Below, one piece after another: positions 60,212 through 64,000 of a stretch of 64,000 nucleotides of DNA. Source of the stretch: Pseudomonas viridiflava (lineage in GTDB: Bacteria > Pseudomonadota > Gammaproteobacteria > Pseudomonadales > Pseudomonadaceae); contig NZ_UUPU01000064.1 of NCBI RefSeq assembly GCF_900591205.1, forward strand, positions 154,480-218,479. Direction: 5' to 3'. The stretch's first letter is position 1; the number at the start of each line of letters is the position of its first letter. The notes beneath the pieces were generated by a model. The model saw only the letters and a program-made list of their open reading frames with translations. It did no database searches and was not told where the DNA came from. A program made the position numbers and the translations under genes.

Positions 60212-61817
60212 GATTGTCCTCACGGTTGCCGGGGGACGGCATGATTTCCTGCCATGACGGCAGGCCGAAGCGGTCGGGTTTGCCGGTGGTGGCCGGGTCG
60301 ACATCGGCACGGTTCCACCAACCACCGCCCAGGGCCTGAAACAGCGCGGTGGTGTCGCTGTAGCGTGCGGCCTGGGCTTTTACGCGGCTCAATACGGTGT
60401 TCTGGTAGGTCTGTTGTGCGGTAAGCAGATTGATGTAGGCCACCGCGCCAAGGCGGAACTGAGCTTGCACCAGGTCCAGGCTGGCCTTCGCCGAGCGTTC
60501 CGCCACGACCTGTTGGTTGAGCGCATCGGCGTCCGCCTCCAGGGCTCGCAGCGCGTTGGCCACATCCTGGAATGCGCTGATCACCGTGCCACGGTAGCGT
60601 GCTGCCGACGCGTCATAGGCGGCCACGGCGGCGCGTTTACGGTGCTCCAGCGCGCCGGCATCAAAGATCGGTTGAGCGATAGACCCCGCCAGGCTCCACA
60701 CGCCGCTGCCGGAAGAAAACAACTGGGTGCCGCTTGCCACCGTGGAGCCCAAGGACCCGGTGATGCTGAACTGGGGCAACTGATTGGCGATGGCCACGCC
60801 GATGTCGGCGCTGGCCTGCTGCAGTTGAGCTTGCGCGGAGCGCACATCGGGGCGCTGGCCGACGATCGCCGAAGGCAGGCTCAGCGGCAGCGTTTGCGGC
60901 AGGTGCAAGGAGGCCAGGTTGAAGCGTTCGCCGCGCTCCTGGTTGGGGAAACGGCCCAGGTAAGCCATCAACTGGTTGCGTGTCTGCGCCAGCTGCTTCT
61001 GCAATGGCGGCAGGCTGGCGCGGGTTTGCGCCAAGGCGGTCTGTTGCGTGAGCACATCGGTATCGGCGATGGCGCCCAGGCGTCGCTGGGCCTGCAACAG
61101 ATCGAGCTGGCCGCTTTGCAGGCGGATGATTTCTTCGGTGGCGGCCACCTGGTCACGCAGGGACGCCAGGCTCACGGCGGTATTGACCACGTTGGCGGTC
61201 AAGGTGAGGTAGGTCGCCTCCAGTTGGAAGCGTTGGTACTCGGCTTGCGCCGTGGTGGACTCGATTTGCCGGCGCGTACCGCCAAATACGTCCGGGGCAT
61301 AGGACACGCTGAGCGACGCCGAACTGATGGTCAGGATCGGCGACTGCGCAAGGCCCGAAGTGACGCCGGATACCTTCTCGCGGGTTTTCTGCAGAGTGCC
61401 GCTGACCGAGGGAAACAACGAAGCCTGATCGGCATACACCCGTTCATTGGCCTGGCGCAATGACGCTTGTGCGGCGCTCACATCCGGGTTGGCGCGCAGG
61501 GCTTCTTCCACCAGTGCGTTGAGCGTCGGTGAACGGAACAATGCCCACCATTGCCCGGGGATATCCATCCCGGCGATCAGCCGCTGCGCCGCGCCACCGG
61601 CGTCGATGTCGGCCTGGGCGGTGGCGGTCAGTGTGTCTCGAGCGTAGTTGGCATCCGCCGGCACCTCGGGCCGTACGAAATCGGGCCCGACGGTACAGCC
61701 CGCGAGGGTGATGCACAGCAAGCCCAGAAGGGCGACAAGGTGTGAAGGCCGTGAACCTGCGCAGGTGCGTGCGCCCTGTTGTGGTCCCGATGCACGCTGC
61801 CGAGGCTGCTCTGTCAT
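60204..61817 (-). CDS. RND outer-membrane factor, second system
   Basis: 537-residue TolC/OprM-type lipoprotein. Lipobox LAGC near residue 42, followed by TVGPDFVRPEVP, typical of this class. GQRPDVRSAQAQLQQASADIG is the family signature. First gene of the operon, divergent from the two-partner secretion locus; the 398 bases between should hold both promoters. Confidence 0.91.
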   Translation of the reverse strand: MTEQPRQRASGPQQGARTCAGSRPSHLVALLGLLCITLAGCTVGPDFVRPEVPADANYARDTLTATAQADIDAGGAAQRLIAGMDIPGQWWALFRSPTLNALVEEALRANPDVSAAQASLRQANERVYADQASLFPSVSGTLQKTREKVSGVTSGLAQSPILTISSASLSVSYAPDVFGGTRRQIESTTAQAEYQRFQLEATYLTLTANVVNTAVSLASLRDQVAATEEIIRLQSGQLDLLQAQRRLGAIADTDVLTQQTALAQTRASLPPLQKQLAQTRNQLMAYLGRFPNQERGERFNLASLHLPQTLPLSLPSAIVGQRPDVRSAQAQLQQASADIGVAIANQLPQFSITGSLGSTVASGTQLFSSGSGVWSLAGSIAQPIFDAGALEHRKRAAVAAYDASAARYRGTVISAFQDVANALRALEADADALNQQVVAERSAKASLDLVQAQFRLGAVAYINLLTAQQTYQNTVLSRVKAQAARYSDTTALFQALGGGWWNRADVDPATTGKPDRFGLPSWQEIMPSPGNREDNHG

Positions 61818-62215
61818 AGCCACTCGATTAGAGGTCGTTGTTAACTGTCTGGTTGAGCAATCAGCGCCTGTGCATCAGCCCCGTATTCGCTGATGGCTGC
61901 GGCCACGTGAACGTTAAGTCAAGAGTCGGATTACCGCCAATAGAGGAAAGCTTTATCAAGCGCAATTTTGCGTGGCCTGGGGCTATGTTGATCAGTACGT
62001 GTCCAGCTCCCTGGACGCCACACGAGACCTGATTCAGATGTTCGGGCTGCTTGACGTTCCGATAACTCACTGATGCCAAAGGAGATGGCTCGTAGCGTCG
62101 GAGTATGTCGCGTATCAAGTTTGAAACATCTTTGTACATTTTATTGACGTCATCAAATTGCCATCTTAAGATCGCCGCCCATTGATGGCACTGGGCCATG
62201 TAGAGGGATCTAAAA
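61818..62215. other. Divergent intergenic region, RND operon and TPS locus
   Basis: 398 bases. A clear promoter toward the TPS transporter is at 62144-62172. No gene seen. The minus-strand promoter for the RND operon was not resolved. Confidence 0.4.
62144..62172 (+). promoter_or_regulatory. Sigma-70-type promoter for TPS operon
   Basis: TTGACG and TAAGAT separated by exactly 17 bases, about 44 bases upstream of the transporter ATG. Both hexamers are close to consensus (5 of 6 and 5 of 6). Confidence 0.75.
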
Positions 62216-63937
62216 ATGTGGCGTTCTGTACGTCGGACCAGGCTTTGCCTGCTGTCCGCTTTTTTTTGCCTGGGCACAACCCTTGTGGCCCAAGGCGCGC
62301 CCGCGCAGAACACACCAGGCGTTACCGACCTGATCCGCGATCGCCAGGATCGCCTGCTCGAAGAGCAGCAACGTCGCCTCGAAGAACTCAAGGACCTGCC
62401 CGGTAAAGCCGCTGCACCGGCCAAGCCGACAGCGCCGGTCGAGACCCGTTGCTTCCCGATCAAAACCATCGAACTCGCCGGCGCCGACGCGTTGTCCGAG
62501 GGCGAGCGCACCGACTTGCTCAAGCCTTATATCGGCCAGTGCCTCGGTGTGCCGCAGCTCAATGAGGTGCTCAAGGTCATTACCGACCACTACCTGGCCA
62601 AAGGGCTGGTGACCAGCCGCGCCTACCTGCCGCAACAGGACCTCTCCAGCGGAAACTTGAAGGTGCAGATGGTCGAAGGCCGCCTGGAAGCAATGAAGGG
62701 CGCGCAGGGCAGTGGCATCACCGACCGTCAGTTGTTTATGAGTTTCCCTGGCAAGCCGGGCGACCTGCTTAACCTGCGCGAAATCGAGCAGATGGTCGAC
62801 CAGCTCAACCGCTTGCCCTCCAACCAGGCTCAGATGGAATTGGCCCCCGGCAAAGAAGTCGGCGGCAGCGACGTGCTGGTCAAAAACACCCCGCAAAAGC
62901 CTTGGCGCGTTGGACTCTCGCGCCATAACGGCGGCCAGCGCAGCACCGGCGAACAGCAGTGGGGCGCCAGCCTGGATTGGGACAACCCGCTCGGCCTGGC
63001 CGACCAACTCTCCCTGCGCGGCGGCCACGATGCGGTCAGCGATCACCAGAAAACGTCACGCAACTCGATGCTCAATTACAACCTGCCGTTTGGCTGGTGG
63101 AACCTCAATTACAGCTACAGCGAAACCGAATACCGCGCCCTGGCTCAGGCCAGCGGTTTCAATTTCAAGCAGTCCGGCGACAGCCAGAGCCACCAGCTGC
63201 GCCTGGAGCGCGTGATCCACCGCGATGCCTTGAGCAAAACCTCGCTCAGCACCGGTGTGGCTTACCTGCGCACCAACAACTTTGTCGAAGACAGCAAGCT
63301 TGCCCTCAGCAGCAACCGCCTCAGCGAAGCGCAGTTCGGCATCAACCATGGTCGACGGATTGGCGGCTCATTTCTCAACATCGACCTCGGCATGCAAGAC
63401 GGCATCGGCGCGTTCGACGCCCAGGCCAACCACAACCCAGGCCCGGGTCAGGCCGATGCGCGCTACCGCAAATACACCGCGACCCTGAGCTACCTGTACC
63501 CGTTCAAGCTGTGGGGCGAGTCGTTCAGTTTCAGCAGCCTGATGACCGGCCAGCGCAGCGAAGACGTGCTCTTCAGCTCGCAGCGCCTGAGCCTGGGCGG
63601 GCAGTCGTCGATTCGCGGCTACAAGGACCAGAGCCTGGCCGGCGACAGCGGTGGCTACTGGCGCAACGACCTGCGCTGGAGCCGCCCGGTGACCTGGGCC
63701 TGGCTGCAACCGGTGTTCAGCGAGTACGGCACCAGCCTCGGCTACGACCAGGGCGTGATCCGCCGCGACCGCTACAACGGCGAGCTGCACGGGCGCATGA
63801 CCAGCAACGCCGTGGAGCTGTTTGCGCGTAGCCAGAACGTCGCCGCCACAGTGACCTTCGCACATTCGTTGGAGCGACCAGGGCCGATCACTGAACGTGA
63901 AGCGCCGGTGTATTTGCGTCTGGATTTCTTTCTTTAA
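62216..63937 (+). CDS. TpsB transporter of two-partner secretion (ShlB/FhaC family)
   Basis: 573 residues. A signal peptide (to about AQGAPA) is followed by a coiled helix (RDRQDRLLEEQQRRLEEL) that plugs the barrel. Two POTRA domains come next (about 75-235), starting CFPIKTIELAGA. The C-terminal 16-strand beta-barrel contains the conserved loop motif RGYKDQS (about 462-468), equal to VRGY of FhaC, and ends in an aromatic residue-rich YLRLDFFL. It exports the exoprotein encoded just downstream. Confidence 0.92.
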   Translation: MWRSVRRTRLCLLSAFFCLGTTLVAQGAPAQNTPGVTDLIRDRQDRLLEEQQRRLEELKDLPGKAAAPAKPTAPVETRCFPIKTIELAGADALSEGERTDLLKPYIGQCLGVPQLNEVLKVITDHYLAKGLVTSRAYLPQQDLSSGNLKVQMVEGRLEAMKGAQGSGITDRQLFMSFPGKPGDLLNLREIEQMVDQLNRLPSNQAQMELAPGKEVGGSDVLVKNTPQKPWRVGLSRHNGGQRSTGEQQWGASLDWDNPLGLADQLSLRGGHDAVSDHQKTSRNSMLNYNLPFGWWNLNYSYSETEYRALAQASGFNFKQSGDSQSHQLRLERVIHRDALSKTSLSTGVAYLRTNNFVEDSKLALSSNRLSEAQFGINHGRRIGGSFLNIDLGMQDGIGAFDAQANHNPGPGQADARYRKYTATLSYLYPFKLWGESFSFSSLMTGQRSEDVLFSSQRLSLGGQSSIRGYKDQSLAGDSGGYWRNDLRWSRPVTWAWLQPVFSEYGTSLGYDQGVIRRDRYNGELHGRMTSNAVELFARSQNVAATVTFAHSLERPGPITEREAPVYLRLDFFL

Positions 63938-63969
63938 ATTTTTACCGCCCTCGGGCATCGAGACATGAC

Positions 63970-64000
63970 ATGGACGTTCGCCAACTCGCCTTCCTTGCGC
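63970..64000 (+). CDS. TpsA exoprotein (FHA/hemagglutinin-like), start only
   Basis: Thirty-one bases: the ATG begins MDVRQLAFLA, the usual opening of long signal peptides of filamentous-hemagglutinin-like proteins in Pseudomonas. It lies 32 bases after its transporter. The rest is beyond the window. Confidence 0.75.
   Translation, partial: MDVRQLAFLA

Noticed and set aside
1..64000. CRISPR array
   Set aside because: No regularly spaced short direct repeats were seen; the only regular repeats are the coding units in the tail fiber gene.

Overview
The window is a piece of a Pseudomonas chromosome, most likely of the P. fluorescens group. The evidence is the high-GC coding style, the trehalose synthase, hydroxyproline and RND efflux clusters typical of that genus, and a tRNA-Cys remnant that matches its pattern. 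About the first 29 kb is an integrated siphovirus-type prophage. The rest is host chromosome, beginning with an AT-rich accessory patch.

Prophage structural region (1-22.6 kb, nearly all on the plus strand): terminase small and large subunits, a gpW-like joiner, the portal, an S49 protease with a nested scaffold, a decoration protein, a Mu gpT-like major capsid protein, head-tail connectors, tail tube, tail assembly chaperones with a probable -1 frameshift, tape measure, a GTA-like tail tip (DUF2460, DUF2163, NlpC/P60, J-like hub), two receptor-end proteins (one with three exact-period 55-residue repeats and an SGNH esterase domain), endolysin, and nested spanins Rz/Rz1. The portal gene carries a one-base deletion in a G run, so as read the prophage is probably defective. 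Two small minus-strand genes interrupt the late operon. The one at 10.4-10.6 kb looks like an Hfq/Sm-fold protein.

Prophage cargo (22.8-29.1 kb, AT-rich): a two-gene minus-strand operon (P-loop ATPase plus a helical protein with an R-x6-H motif like HEPN RNases), a small conserved-looking protein, a type II restriction-modification pair (beta-class methyltransferase and XcyI-like endonuclease, predicted site CCCGGG), and a small hypothetical gene. The region ends at a 3' fragment of tRNA-Cys, read here as an attachment site, followed by the tRNA terminator.

Host side: an AT-rich trio (DUF2971 protein, AbiC-like membrane/coiled-coil protein, CxxC protein) at 29.3-31.4 kb. Then come an SDR oxidoreductase, a Gly-rich lipoprotein, a LysE exporter, and a trans-4-hydroxy-L-proline catabolic cluster (34.2-42.2 kb) with GlxA-type and PAS-AraC regulators at its two ends. 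The cluster's semialdehyde dehydrogenase has lost about 150 internal residues. Next are an orphan PD-(D/E)XK-like protein, trehalose synthase, a BaeSR-like two-component system divergent from a tripartite RND pump (47.3-53.0 kb), small genes, a tautomerase, an isochorismatase-like hydrolase, a second tripartite RND operon (minus strand, 56.0-61.8 kb), and the start of a two-partner secretion locus whose exoprotein gene runs off the right edge. The integrase, repressor and left attachment site of the prophage lie outside the window. No holin gene was recognised.
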